Below are positions 11,101-22,400 of a DNA stretch of 64,000 nucleotides, piece after piece. The notes under the pieces are model-generated. The model was not told the DNA's origin. It did no database searches and saw only the letters and a program-made list of their open reading frames with translations. The stretch's first letter is position 1, and the number at the start of each line of letters is the position of its first letter. The position numbers and the translations under genes were made by a program. Source of the DNA: Dendrolimus kikuchii (taxonomy: Eukaryota; Arthropoda; Insecta; Lepidoptera; Lasiocampidae); NCBI GenBank assembly GCA_019925095.2, contig CM034401.1:8591838-8655837 (forward strand), given 5' to 3'.

Positions 11101-12000
11101 TTGGCGATTTAGGTGGTGCGAGAAAAAGGGGTAATAATAGATACATAAATACTTAAGCTAATTTAAAAATTCAATAACCACACATACGTAGTCATATATA
11201 TATATTTTTTAATTGGTAGTACCGTTTCCATAGAGTTCCGTACATACATGTAAACCACTATTTATAATACAAAACTGCAATAGCAGTAAAAATGATGTGT
11301 TTACGAATTCTCAAAACAAAGTACATAATAATGTCTGCTTCAAAATGAACAACATTAATATTATCAAAATAAACATAAGGCAAGCTTATTTGAAACTAAT
11401 GTAAAATCTCATAATTATTACTAATAAACAATTGTGAAAATCACTTTGCTTTGATATTTGTTTGTTGCTTCTTAAATGACTTTAATAACAAATCGTTTAT
11501 CACAGATTTTACTGTATATATATACATATATTACGTTACGGGGGTGAACATAAAATACTTTGATTGTTTAAAGATAAAATACGTCTTATGATCATAATTA
11601 TTATTAAATAAATTTAGAAAATTTAAAGCCTCTGAAATCTCAAGATACCAAAAACATTCTCACATTTACGCGATTGAAGTTGTATGCTAAATTCTAATAA
11701 ATAATAAAATACGTTTCAAAACCGCAAACGGCTTGTATACTTAACAGCACTCTCAGATCTCACTCCCTTTTGAACGACTCAAAGCTTTTTAGATAATAAA
11801 ATGTACAAGTACATTATTTTACTTAAAGAAAAAGCTTCATTCAAAGAACGAAACGTAAACAATGTTATCAAAGGAGTGCACGTCTTAGTCAATTAAACAA
11901 CCTGATGATTTATTTAAAAAAACGGAGATCCTTTATCTGCCACCTTGCGTTATCTTATTGCGTGTTTCCCAAATAATTAATGCAATATAGGGCATCGATT
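11101..12000. other. Upstream flank of candidate promoter
   Basis: AT-rich. A stretch at 11190-11250 resembles the common repeat with gtaccgtttccatagagttc. No gene seen. Confidence 0.4.
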
Positions 12001-12268
12001 GTGAGTTGACGGGCGGGCGAGGGTGTGAAGTAAGAGCGCGGGGGTGCGCGCGACGCACGCACGCCATTGGCTGTCAAGGCTGCGTGAGTGCGTACCTCCC
12101 CTCTTACGTGCTACCTCCACCCGTAAAACGCTTAGTCGCTCGTGAATATTTGCACGGTGAGGACGTGTCGCTCATTGTCGTGATTATCGACGAGTTCGCG
12201 CTAACCAACCGAAAGATTTTTTGAAATTTATTAAGTTCCTTAATACGGTTAATTATTTATCTGTCCAT
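12001..12268 (+). promoter_or_regulatory. CpG-rich promoter and 5' UTR candidate
   Basis: A non-repetitive block rich in CG dinucleotides (12005-12200) stands out from the AT-rich flanks. It contains an inverted CCAAT box (attgg, about 12065). No ATG occurs from 12001 to the ATG at 12269, as expected for a 5' leader. The exon that follows ends in a consensus splice donor. The transcription start is not placed. Confidence 0.5.
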
Positions 12269-12328
12269 ATGGTTCATCTCGTAGATATATTACGTTCAGC
12301 GAAAGTTGAATATCCGCCGCCTATTATT
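12269..12328 (+). CDS. Candidate first coding exon (20 codons)
   Basis: The first ATG downstream of the CpG-rich block opens a frame reading MVHLVDILRS, then AKVEYPPPII. It stops exactly at a codon boundary before a perfect donor, GTAAGT (12329-12334). Read through without splicing, it ends five codons later. The product is not recognised. Because the exon ends in phase 0 and the Bruno exon at 28972 starts in phase 0 on the same strand, it could be an alternative first exon of that gene, giving a form that lacks the first part of RRM1. It could equally begin another gene, or splice to a near acceptor at 12408. The exon call rests on the signals, not on homology. Confidence 0.5.
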
Positions 12329-12408
12329 GTAAGTAAACATGAATAAAATATTCTGCAATTATTAATTTTGTCTTACTTTATTTTACTTTTGTTGTTTGCT
12401 TTTTACAG

Positions 12409-12414
12409 ATTGCG
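12409..12414 (+). other. Possible 6-nt microexon or second exon start
   Basis: A strong acceptor (gttgtttgctttttacag, AG at 12407-12408) lies 80 nt after the donor at 12329. It is followed by attgcg and then gtgaga, a usable donor. Either a two-codon phase-0 microexon (Ile-Ala) or the start of a short exon whose frame ends at a stop within about 12 codons fits. It could be chance. Confidence 0.25.
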
Positions 12415-13005
12415 GTGAGATATTTATTACTTTTAGTCATTTAAAGGAATATTTGTAAAGAATTTGAAATTCAGTCAGTGTTAAGTTTGTATAAATAAAT
12501 TATTCACCTGACATGCGGAATTTACTACTATACACTAATTATTATTTATTATATACTACTTATTGAATATTTATTGGTACTTTAACTATTTATGACATCA
12601 CACCTAAAAATAAGTAAAATACGGTCTTGTAATATTTCTTTGAAAATATTATTTGCTTTTATGTACGTATGTTATTTTTGTTTAATACATCGTATTAAAA
12701 AGTTATGTTTTCATTTGTGTTTTATTTTCGCCTTTTCCTAACTTATTTTCCTTGTTTTTTATTAAGAATTATAATAATTATTAAGAAAAAATCTACATTT
12801 TTCCCTGTAAATTGCCAAACATCCCCCCTCCCCCTCTCCCCTCTAATACATGAGCGAACATTTATGCGAAATTTCTTTTGCTAGATTTGTTAGTAGTGAT
12901 AAGCTTTTGAATTTGCTTACTCTATTACCACTAGTAAATAATCGTAATAGTCAATTTTATTTCTTTCTCATTCTATAAACAGCATAATCTTCGATTGTAA
13001 TAGTG
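12415..13005. other. Nothing recognised
   Basis: AT-rich, with one C-run (near 12825-12840). No gene or repeat recognised. Confidence 0.45.
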
Positions 13006-13066
13006 TTAGTCAGGATATTTTTTAATATAATAAGACTAATCTTAGAACATCAATGCTTGAAGATAG
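13006..13066 (+). repeat. 61-bp direct repeat, left copy
   Basis: Begins ttagtcaggatatttttta and ends gcttgaagatag. It matches 14085-14145 at 58 of 61 positions by my count. Confidence 0.9.
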
Positions 13067-13628
13067 GGTAAATTTGCATAAACGCGGAACCTGAAAATTA
13101 TGCGTTTTTTGTATTTAAAGACTATAAATATGGTTTGCTATGGTGTAATAAGGACACTAAAATTATCGGAAACCCGTCATTTAGGTAAAAAATTAAAAAA
13201 GAATACAATTAATTACGTTAAAAACCTGCATCATATAAATAAAAATAATGTTCAATTTTAGCGTCACGACTCACCTAGTTGTGATAAAAACACAATTACT
13301 TATTTAATTTCGGGATTAATCTGCATATGTAACATATATGACATGACCAAAATAATTAATAATTATAAAATCAACTATTACGGCATTGCTAACAAACCAC
13401 CATATTTTGTAATTGGTAGGTGAAACCTCAGATTAATAATATTAAGAGACAAAGTTTTTACTTCACTTTGCTACTTGTTAGGCAAAAACACTAAATCCAT
13501 ACAGCATGAATATCAATATTATTCAATCAATCTGAAGATCATTGAATGACATGAAAGTATGGAATTTTAGATTTTTCACATTATTGTAACTAAGATAATT
13601 ATGCAATACCAATGTAAGCAGAACAAAG

Positions 13629-13943
13629 TATAGGTGTAATGGGTGGTCGAAGGTGTAACCAGTGACAAGGACAGTGGGTTAGGTTAGGTTATCTTTAGAC
13701 CAAAGCCCACGAGCCGAGCGAGCGAAGCGACCGTGCCGCGGTAGCGGCCGGCGAGTGGCAGAACCAACTGGTTTCCATTTATTTGTTGATAATTTTGATA
13801 AAAGTTAAAGTCGGTTCTGCCACTCACCGGCCGCTGCCGCGGCACGCTCGCTTCGCTCGCTCGGCTCGTGGGCTTTGGTCTAAAGATAACCTAACCTAAC
13901 CCACTGTCCTTGCCATATCCTTCGAACACCCCTTACACCTATA
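13629..13943. mobile_element. CpG-rich fold-back element
   Basis: Two arms, about 13629-13765 and 13812-13943, are reverse complements with few mismatches around a 46-nt AT-rich loop. The termini read tataggtgtaa and ttacacctata. Inside the arms are ggttaggttaggtta, then ccgagcgagcgaagcg and gcggccgg, making the stem far richer in CpG than the surroundings. It has no coding capacity. The structure fits a fold-back MITE. A TA target is possible but ambiguous because the ends are palindromic. Confidence 0.85.
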
Positions 13944-14084
13944 TATTGTTTGTCTAACATTAATATTGCATGTTGTCGTTAATTATATATACAAACTACA
14001 AAAATATAATAATGATCTTAATCACAAGAATGAGAACAATCTAAAATTCCGGATTTTTATGTCAAAAGTGTCAGTTTGATTGAA

Positions 14085-14145
14085 TTAGTCAGGATATTTT
14101 TTAACATAATAAGACTAATCTTAGAATATGAATGCTTGAAGATAG
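14085..14145 (+). repeat. 61-bp direct repeat, right copy
   Basis: Second copy of 13006-13066 with three substitutions. The two flank the fold-back element at some distance. Confidence 0.9.
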
Positions 14146-14363
14146 TAACATATATGAAGTTTTATACAATTGTTCTTCCACAACAATAAATAAACATAGC
14201 CATTCGCTTAAAGCTCTGATAAGTTTAATAAAAAAAAACATAATATTAAATTACCTTTTATCAGTAAAATATATGTCATGAATATGTATATATCTATTTA
14301 TCTTAACAAATAATATATATTTTAAAAATCTATAAACATCGCCATAGAACATCTTATAAGTTA

Positions 14364-14430
14364 GGCTACCTAGAAGAGCTTGCTCTAAGCGATAAAGCCG
14401 CTTTTTGTTCTGCCTAAAAACACTGTATTA
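14364..14430 (+). repeat. Jockey-like LINE 3' UTR fragment
   Basis: ggctacctagaagagcttgc followed by tctaagcgataaagccgc matches, in plus orientation, the gcgatc/ggcggcc block of the other tails in the window. Confidence 0.55.
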
Positions 14431-14877
14431 ATGTCTTGCGTCTGTTATTTTGGTAAGTGGTTGAGAGAATATAGTGTTATATCTATGTGTCTAAAATTTT
14501 TACGATGAATGTAGTCACAATGAAAGTTATATAAATATTTAATCATACAACATAAAAAAATATCGGAAATGTCAATCGAATATATTATAGCAGTGTTCTA
14601 CTTGCATCCATAATTATACGTACATATCTACCTAATGTCGCCAAAATTTCCTAGCGCTGATTCAGGTTTCATTCCAACTTTCAATTCAAAGACTTGCTTG
14701 CTGATTCTACGTCTTTTAATATGAGACTTAATTAGTGACGTCAAACCAGTATATGGGTCTGAGCCTTTTGAGATTCCGGTTGTGCTTTGGTGGTATATTG
14801 ATGATTGAAGATGAATTATGAACAGATTATGTAGATACATATGTTTATTGCACGACTACTATTACTGGTATTAAAAA
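14431..14877. other. Nothing recognised
   Basis: AT-rich sequence with no supported gene. Confidence 0.45.
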
Positions 14878-14889
14878 TTAATAGAATAA

Positions 14890-15130
14890 TATAGTGCGCG
14901 CGCGTTGACGTGTGAGGAACGATCGAGTCTTGATTGCAAGTGACTTGTGATGTGTGAGACTGGCCGATGCGTCGCGCCGCCCCCCGCCGCTGCTGCTGGT
15001 CCAGTTGCTGGCTGCAGCTATAACACCAACATTATTAATATGAAAAAATAGTGTTGCAATTGTCCATGGGTCGCCATGGTGACGGTATGCACTGCCATCA
15101 AATGTACCTCTTGCCCAGAAGTAAATATAA
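14890..15130. other. Non-repetitive GC-rich island
   Basis: Contains gcgcgcgcgttgacgtgtga and cgcgccgccccccgccgctg in AT-rich surroundings. It has no recognisable protein on either strand and does not look like any repeat in the window. It may be an untranslated first exon or a regulatory element. Confidence 0.3.
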
Positions 15131-16225
15131 AACAGCGAATATAGTAAGTTCACTTAAATTAAATTTTATGATGCTCGATTTATTCATCTTCATTTGAGTA
15201 AATTCGTATCCTTAAATTGACAAAACTAGCTGATCTTCCGTAATAAAATGTAGGTATTCTATACATATACATTCGAATTATATAAAATATGCATACCTAT
15301 GCATTAAATTTCATGACAATGGTTTAATTCTCAAAGCTCTCATAAATAACAAGCAACCATTGAAATAAAGTCATTTTCAAATTTATGTATTAGTTTTAGC
15401 GTTAAAAGTTGTAGGTATAATCCTACCCGTTAATTCTGATAAAGTAATTAACCTAAAATAATTTAGGTGCTTTCAATCTTACCGTATTTTATTATACCTA
15501 AGAGCCTTACGGCAATTGGGATGGCATTCACAGAAGCCCTGATTACACCCTTTTATTGGTTTTGATTACAGTATATTTATTTTATTAGAGATTTTTATAA
15601 GGAAAACATTTTTCTTTTCAATAATGTTTCTTATTCAGCGAATGATCTCCTAGAATTCGTTTCTTAGTTTTGGTCGCTGATTACTAAAAGAAACGTTTGG
15701 GTGTTTTTGTTGTAGAGCTCCTGGCGTCTTTACTCAAATTGCTTTTCTGGGGCACAGTTTTTATTTTATTGTTAAGGATATATTTGTTGGGTAAATCGAC
15801 TTTCTGAAATATTATAATAGGTTCCGTTTTATTGCGATGAAGCTTTCTGTTATGTTTATAGGAATATTGCTATGACGTACTTTCTAACGTAAATTGTTAT
15901 GACACTTAACTGTATTACTAAAAACATCTCTTATAACATATATAATTTAAAAAAAACTATTTCTTAGTGTTACTCTATCTAATTCTAAAACAATTTGAAG
16001 TTATTTTTCTTTATGTCTGAATAAAACAGATTTGTAATTATTTAGATATTCTTTTAAATGTAAATTACTAACACATAAAAAATCTTATATATATAGCACA
16101 AAAAATAAGTTTTATAGGTTGATATGCGCATTTGGGAGATTCCTTGCAAAAATAGACTACAAGTAGTTATACTATAAATTACGTGGGAATATGAACTGAA
16201 AATTTAATGTATATATGATATAAGT
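15131..16225. other. Nothing recognised
   Basis: AT-rich, no gene or repeat recognised. Confidence 0.5.
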
Positions 16226-16392
16226 GTAAAATCACTTACTCGAAAAAATGGTGGATGGATTCTGTGAAGATTTGTTATACGGTAGAAGAGGTATGCCATA
16301 AGAAAGTATGATGAGAAGTGACATAGGTACTGTGTCGAACTTCAAAAATATTAGGAGAGGTGAATAACTGGCGTGAAGTTATGTATGTATGT
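16226..16392 (+). repeat. LINE tail fragment, RTE-like, plus orientation
   Basis: Ends aactggcgtgaagttatgta and a (TATG)n tail, the reverse complement of the start of the three minus-strand RTE-like insertions at 16551, 36730 and 37999. Upstream sequence is too decayed for a firm reading frame. Confidence 0.6.
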
Positions 16393-16537
16393 AGGTGAAT
16401 AAAAAGAAAGTACGAACCAGCGCGAGCAAGTAAATGCAAATTAATAGAATTTTAATATGATATATCAACATTATAAAAATATAAAGCCTAAAACTAAACT
16501 AAAACCTAAAACTACGCCTTTTTGCTACAAATAAACT

Positions 16538-16550
16538 CATTAAAATCGTA
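16538..16550 (+). repeat. 13-bp target-site duplication, left
   Basis: cattaaaatcgta, repeated at 16769-16781. Confidence 0.85.
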
Positions 16551-16768
16551 CATACATACATACATAACTTCACGCCAGTTCCCTTGCGGGGTAGGCACGA
16601 ACAACAGAGCGCCATTTAGGTTTATTCTTACACACCTCACTTGCTTCTTTGACATTCATAACTTTTGTCATGCACGCTCGTCTGTTCTTAAGGCTCCTGA
16701 CATCACCTTCTGCTAATACACGATCAATTTGATCATGGAAGGTGTGTCGTGGCCTTCCACGACTTCTG
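16551..16768 (-). mobile_element. 5'-truncated RTE-like LINE insertion 1
   Basis: About 218 bp between 13-bp direct repeats. The minus strand encodes the end of an ORF2-like protein (GRPRHTF-type block, ...RRACM...) and finishes with aactggcgtgaagttatg and a (TATG)n tail. Closely related insertions lie at 36730-37010 and 37999-38548. Confidence 0.85.
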
Positions 16769-16781
16769 CATTAAAATCGTA
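16769..16781 (+). repeat. 13-bp target-site duplication, right
   Basis: cattaaaatcgta, identical to 16538-16550. Confidence 0.85.
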
Positions 16782-17471
16782 AATATTCCTAAGTCCCAAG
16801 TATGCAGTGTTTTCGTTCTATTGACAATTATAGACATATGTGCTTCTCACTCACTTTAAAATAATTTAATCTACCTTTTAAATTATTATCTTGTAACTCT
16901 TTGTTTTCGAATACTTAACTTACTAAAATTGTTACACACTCACGTCGTAGTTCTTAAGTCACTGGAAGGAATTAACACCTAAGAGGCAGGCTTGGCCTAG
17001 TTTAGATGTTAGTACCCATACAGTCTTAATTTTAAGACAACATGTAAATTTAATTTTGGTTTCAATCAAAATCTTATTATTATATATTATTGTCAATTAT
17101 CGGCTATTGCATCTCTATCAGAGATACGTGCATATATAGTATGTATGTGCGTACGTATGTATCTATCTAGTAAAGTATTTGTATAGATATGCAGTCTTCT
17201 AAAATTCGCATATTGCCAAATATTATTTCATTCGAGTTTATGTGAGAATTGGAGGAGAGTAGCAAGCTATATAGCTACACATGTCTTATCTGCCGTAAAC
17301 GTTTCTAGTTTGGCCATAGGCACGAGCGGCTTTATAATCAGAGGTCTAATGGATGTAGTCCGTATCGCTACAACCGAAATCGGTTTAGATAAATATAATT
17401 AAGAATGAATAAAATTAATTTCTTTTATCTTAAATAAGTATTCATGTATTAAATATTTATTAATTATTAAT
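16782..17471. other. Nothing recognised
   Basis: AT-rich, no gene or repeat recognised. Confidence 0.5.
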
Positions 17472-17511
17472 ATTTAAATAATTAGATAAGTACTTATCTA
17501 ATTATTTAAAT
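17472..17511. repeat. Perfect 40-bp palindrome
   Basis: atttaaataattagataagt followed by its exact reverse complement, no loop. Confidence 0.95.
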
Positions 17512-17889
17512 CTAAACTACATATATCAACAGCGCTTTGTAATTTATATGAAAACGTATCTTGGAAAATAAAATTCAGTACGTTATCAAATGGTTGGTGG
17601 TAACAATTGGTATCATTTATTCATGGTAGCCCCATTAACTTCAATATTTAAGGTATATCGACCTATTTTTATTATTTTAACAAGAAAATTGGTATGGCTT
17701 TTATTTTAATGAATATCTATTCAAACTTTTGTTATGGGCTCCAGTAATAACGTTATGATTACCTACCTGCAATTTCAATATCATTATAAACCTATTTATG
17801 AGCATACTAATATAATATAAATGTAAAAATAAGTTAATTTGTTACCATCATTTCCCATCTGCTTTATTCCTGCCACGGGTGTGGTGGTG

Positions 17890-18084
17890 CGGCTTCATCT
17901 GAGATAAAGTTGAAGGTATTATCCGTTTCGCGCAATACGATATGACGTTAAATATTGAGTTAACATATGTACATGTACAGTTATACACTAATGTGGCTAT
18001 GTGTTAACGATGTTATTTTTTAGCGCTTTAAATAAGACGCATTCAGCCTCAGCTTAAATCTTCAACACTAACCCAGATGAAGCC
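17890..18084. repeat. Inverted repeat, about 26-bp arms
   Basis: cggcttcatctgagataaag... (17890-17915) pairs with cttcaacactaacccagatg... (18060-18084). The block ggcttcatctg(g/a)gat is common in lepidopteran repeats. The arms may be two opposed copies of one repeat or the ends of a small MITE. Confidence 0.55.
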
Positions 18085-18559
18085 CTAGCATTTGGAAGAT
18101 ATAGTTCTGTAGCGCAAAAACCGAGACTTTGTGCATAGCTAATTAGAATAGCTCTAACTTATACTAAGTTGTATAAAAATAATATTTAAAAAAAACCAAG
18201 TGAAATCAAGGCAGTGTTTTAAGTAAAATTGGGTTAGTGCCTAGCAATTCATGCACAACGAAGAGTTAGTAGAGGTGAAGAACTTAAACTATTTTCGTAA
18301 TTTGTCCACGAAACAAAAAAAAGTTTCATCAAAAATACTCCATATCCACTATATCCACTCTAAAGCTACTAAACAAATATTGTTCAAAACGATTATCGTT
18401 GAAAGTATTTGTAACGTGTACCATTTCAATTCTTGCCGAATTTTCCACTTTATAATTGAAAAGATATGGGTGGGACACAATTTTGACGTCTTTGGGAACT
18501 AAAATCTTGCTATCTATTAACTTCATTATAAAAGTCATTAGAAAAATATGTTATTTTTT
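18085..18559. other. Nothing recognised
   Basis: Short overlapping reading frames on both strands (18251-18538) have no domain or splice signals. Confidence 0.45.
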
Positions 18560-18815
18560 AAGATCTGACTAACGCTAGCCTATACAACTATGTAAATGAA
18601 TTTTTTTTGACACTTCAACATATATGGCTGGCAAGGTGGTCTTTATTTTTGTTATGATTTTGTAGAAATAAGCAGACCTCCTTTTCTGTTAATTTTATCA
18701 ATATAGACTCAGTAGCCTCTGAGAAAAATGTCTGTGACAAACAGACGGACAGCCAGATATGGCGATTACAAAAAGGTTCCGTTCTTACTAAAATGGCTAC
18801 GGAATCCTAAATAAC
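18560..18815 (+). repeat. Dispersed repeat with GGTTCCGT...GGCTACGGAATCC end
   Basis: Contains aaacagacggacagccagat, aaaaaggttccgttctta and atggctacggaatcctaaat, a very common end of insect non-LTR/SINE-like repeats. No coding capacity. Confidence 0.6.
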
Positions 18816-19160
18816 AATCTGAATCTTAAGCTAGACTACGCTCACTCTTTGTATCGGGTCTGTAAATTAGTGTAGTGTAAAATACCTCTAAAGTTCATAT
18901 TTAGAGAAAAGTAGACTCCGGCAATTGTATCTTACTAACTTCCTCTATGAAAAGAATCTTCAACTTTTTGATGTTGATATTTCAACATCAAGATTGTTTT
19001 CTTAATTAAGAATTAATTCTAACCAAAATCATTTGAGAACTTGTGTATCCACTTTGTGAGCTTTTTAAAGGTAAATACGCCGACTGTATTAAATTAATGG
19101 GTGGGTCTTTAATGAATGATTCATATTTTTAGTTCACCAAAATTTAAACAAAACATATAT

Positions 19161-19405
19161 TTGCCAGGTGGTAGGGCATTTGCCCGACTGGATGGCTACC
19201 ACCCCTGGTCTAAAGCATGTCGCCATAACAATCTTGAGTTGTGTTCCGGCATTAGTGATCAGGTTCCAGTCTCCCTTAAGAGAGCAGCAGCGCATTTGTA
19301 GCACCTTTGGTGTTGCAAATGTCTATAGGCGATGGTAACCGCTTTCCATCAAGTGGGCCGTCTGCCTGTCTGCTGAGCTCCTGCAATAAAAAAATAAAAA
19401 AATAG
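19161..19405 (-). repeat. SINE-like repeat B, short form, A-tailed
   Basis: In this direction the unit begins ttgccaggtggtagggcat and ends gctcctgcaataaaaaaat, an A-rich tail, so the retrotransposed strand has its 3' end to the right here. I list strand minus relative to the copies at 32399 and 46146. The gccaggtggtagggcattt start resembles a tRNA A box, and aggttccagtctccc resembles a B box, but their spacing (near 95 bp) is too long for a tRNA. Other copies: 32399, 40730, 41405, 43971, 46146, 59377. Confidence 0.8.
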
Positions 19406-19815
19406 TTTATAAAAAATCTTAAATATACGTTGCCATAAGCAATACCAGACAGTCATCTATTACGTATACCAAAAAAAATATGTCTAAGCCATTTTAGCAA
19501 AAACTGAAACTTTATGAAATCGTCACGATCGCCCATCCGTATATCTTTGTATCAGAAACAATCTATACAAGTAAATTAATATATAGTTATAGTATAATAA
19601 TAATAATATGTAATGTTGCCCTTGCCTTCTATGGTATTTTTGGGGCCCATGCAGGTAGTGGCGAGTCACCGTCTGCCCATTTTTCCATGTGCCGAACATT
19701 GCGACGGGCAGACGCCATAGTCCCCATATTCCCAGACCTCTAGTACCACTAGCAGTTCACCCCAATAGCCCGGTACTTTTTGTCTTCATTTCCCACAATA
19801 GTCCTACAGTGGCCG
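19406..19815. other. Partly repeat-like, GC-richer from 19610
   Basis: 19610-19815 (tgcccttgcc, ggtagtggcgagtcaccgtc, ccggggcttgtcc) looks like part of a longer repeat continuing into the next feature. No protein recognised. Confidence 0.4.
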
Positions 19816-19995
19816 GGGCTTGTCCTTGGGTGCATTATTATATGGTGTAGACAGGGATAATCGCCGGTCAGTGTCACGCCACATTTACATTAAATTTGTC
19901 AAGGGGCCTCTACGTGTTGGCCTTCCCATGGCCCCACGCAAGCCCTCCAAAAGTCCGGGCCATTTTTATGGCCCGTGATCTATAAAGACATACAT
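19816..19995 (-). repeat. Dispersed repeat, inverted copy of 53368-53548
   Basis: Shares, in reverse orientation, ataatcgccggtcagtgtca, gccacatttacattaaat and a gggccatttttatggccc block with 53368-53548. Family not named. Confidence 0.75.
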
Positions 19996-20277
19996 TATAA
20001 TATGTAATAATGAATTCCAGAATAAAATGAAGATTAGGGATGGCCGCCATGCATGTAACTGATGGTTGAATTTTTTTCAGTATACATAGTCGTGTCGGGT
20101 ACCTTAGATGCTGAAAAATCATAAAAATATTCCTCACTTTTAAATATTTTAATGTTCTTTTTTATTTAAACCAATATATTGGTATGTATAATATTTATAA
20201 CTATTTATCTAAAAATAATTATCTTTTCGCCTAAATCATCTACCACTCTATAATAACAATTGTCGCTGCTATAGTGT

Positions 20278-20365
20278 CCAAAAAAGTGGTGGTTGACCGT
20301 CGTGAAGCAAGTTATACAAGACAATGGGTATTGACAACGTCGAAGATCGTGCAGACTGGTGAATT
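20278..20365 (+). pseudogene. LINE ORF2 C-terminal scrap
   Basis: The plus frame reads PKKWWLTVVKQVIQDN, then after a one-base shift GIDNVEDRADW and a stop. It follows the GRPKKRW...D..V...DRxxW pattern at the end of RTE-like LINE proteins. Weak but ordered similarity. Confidence 0.5.
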
Positions 20366-22229
20366 AATAGAAGAAGCAGATAATAAAAAGAGATGAATAA
20401 TAAGAGCTATGCAGAAATGCTGAAACAGCCTAGTGTGTAGAGAAGCCTTTAGGGCTGTTATCTGACCTTTAACTGGAAGACAATATTTAATTATAAACTT
20501 GATAAATGTTACTTAACTCAGGCGAAGTGGAGTAAACCATTTTTAATTCGTAATTGAATTTCTCAATAAACCAGCTCTATATTTTGGTCATATTTAAATT
20601 GGAACTTTCTCAGTTTATAATCCTACTTGTAATAAAGCAGCAAATTGGGTTCAACTAAGAAATTAAATTATTCTCAAAAAGCTGTTATTTGAGCGCCTTT
20701 TTGGTTAGATCTGGACATAGGGTTGCCATAAGTACGAAATTTATTTATAATAAGTATTTACATAATTTAGATTGAAAAAGTTGAAAGTCAGCTACCTTTT
20801 ACTTTTATCAGAACATAACATCAACGCGTTTATCATTCAATAAATAGTACACCTGCCTCTGTTGCCGCAAAAGGCCAAAAGTGGGGTGCAAACGAAATAA
20901 CTTTTTGTTGATATTTACTAATCAATAATATGTAAAACAAATCATAAATCAACACGATATGATATGCAGCGTGAATTCACGTATTTTTTTCTATAGTTAT
21001 GAGTTAAGAAAAAAATTCACCAAATCACCTCCAAATTATTGAAATAAAACCATATTACTCGTTCAATTTGTATTAAAAAAGAGTATAAAATATCTAAGTC
21101 TTTATTAAAGAGAGATAAATAATTTGGTTTTATTATTTTTTTAAATACTACTTATTGACAATAAAATAATAATGCATCTGAAAAACTGCTGCGTCTATGA
21201 AATCTCCGTTCGAAAAATCTCTACCCAAAAATCCTCAAGGACATTGGCGATGTCATAATTACACACGGACACAAGTACCTTAGTATATACATATGTCACA
21301 CATACACAATGTATATTGATTGAGCAAATAAATAATAAAATATTTACAATTTTCCTAATATCCGAAAGAGCGTAGAAAAATAATTACAATATATCATTAC
21401 TCTCTTGTGTATCCGTGACAGTTTGTTTCATCTTGTTGGCTACGTGTTGCTACTAATAGTAGGTATCGATTATTTGTATTTAAGCGTAAATAAAACCCAT
21501 GAAAATTATTGATTTAGTTCTAAGACTTTATTTAAATGTTAAAAATTCACGTAATTTTTTTTAAATAAACATAATTTTATTAATAAATAGTTAGATAAAG
21601 GGTCAAAATGCGAGAGAAGACTGGTCTGTGGCGGCGTCTAGTCATTTAGCAGTTTTTCAGTCGCGTTTTTTCTGGTAGATTAAAATTCCTAATATACTCT
21701 AACATGGTAAGAGAGAATACTTTTAACATATTATTTGCATTAAAATTATTGACATTTTATGCACAAATGAACTCTTAAACTAACAAGAAAATTGCGGCTC
21801 TTTTCGTTCTTTTTTAATTAAGCCACACCATAAATAGGAATATAAAAGCATCGTGGCTTTTTATATCGCCCTATATCTATTAACAAATGACACTATCCGT
21901 TAATGACATGACAGTTGCAATGACGTGTCGTTTGTAGAACCTTCACGCGAGGCGAGGTGTACTAATAGGTGCTATTTGTAGTAAGATTACAATCTATGTG
22001 AGTTTGTAATCGACGGAAATACCATGTGTTATACTCGAATTAGGTATAAAGTTGTTGTACACGCGACTAGCAGGTTTGGGTCTTTAGAAACTTAGGGTTT
22101 TCTTTCGTTATATATACTTAGTATAAGAGGTCCTGAAAAGTGGGTAATAAAAATTGAATTTAATTGAGATTAAACGTAAAGATAAACCTATTCTAATGTC
22201 TGTGCCGACGTGATTCTGCCTCTCTTGTG
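20366..22229. other. Nothing recognised
   Basis: Long AT-rich stretch. No exon, RNA or repeat that I can support. Confidence 0.5.
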
Positions 22230-22400
22230 ATGCTCCCTGTGATTGAGTGGGCCAAGCCTTTGCCGACCGAGTTCAGTAGAATTTAGAGGGTTTACGTTCG
22301 AATCCTGACATGTTAAATGTAAAACGAACTTTCCCTTGTTTACTATGGTCTGGTTGCCTGGAATTGGCCCCAGAGTTGTTCGTTGTCTTAACATAAGCGT
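22230..22400 (+). repeat. tRNA-derived SINE
   Basis: gattgagtgggccaagcctt (A-box-like) is followed by gtttacgttcgaatcctgac (B box) and cgaactttcccttgtttact. Same type as 7195-7359 and 53112-53330. Confidence 0.65.

Noticed and set aside
12006..12224. 72-codon plus-strand frame through the CpG-rich block
   Set aside because: Does not start with ATG; the region contains no ATG and fits a leader better.
13678..13693. ggttaggttaggtta as an interstitial telomere
   Set aside because: Only about three units, and part of the inverted arms of the fold-back element.
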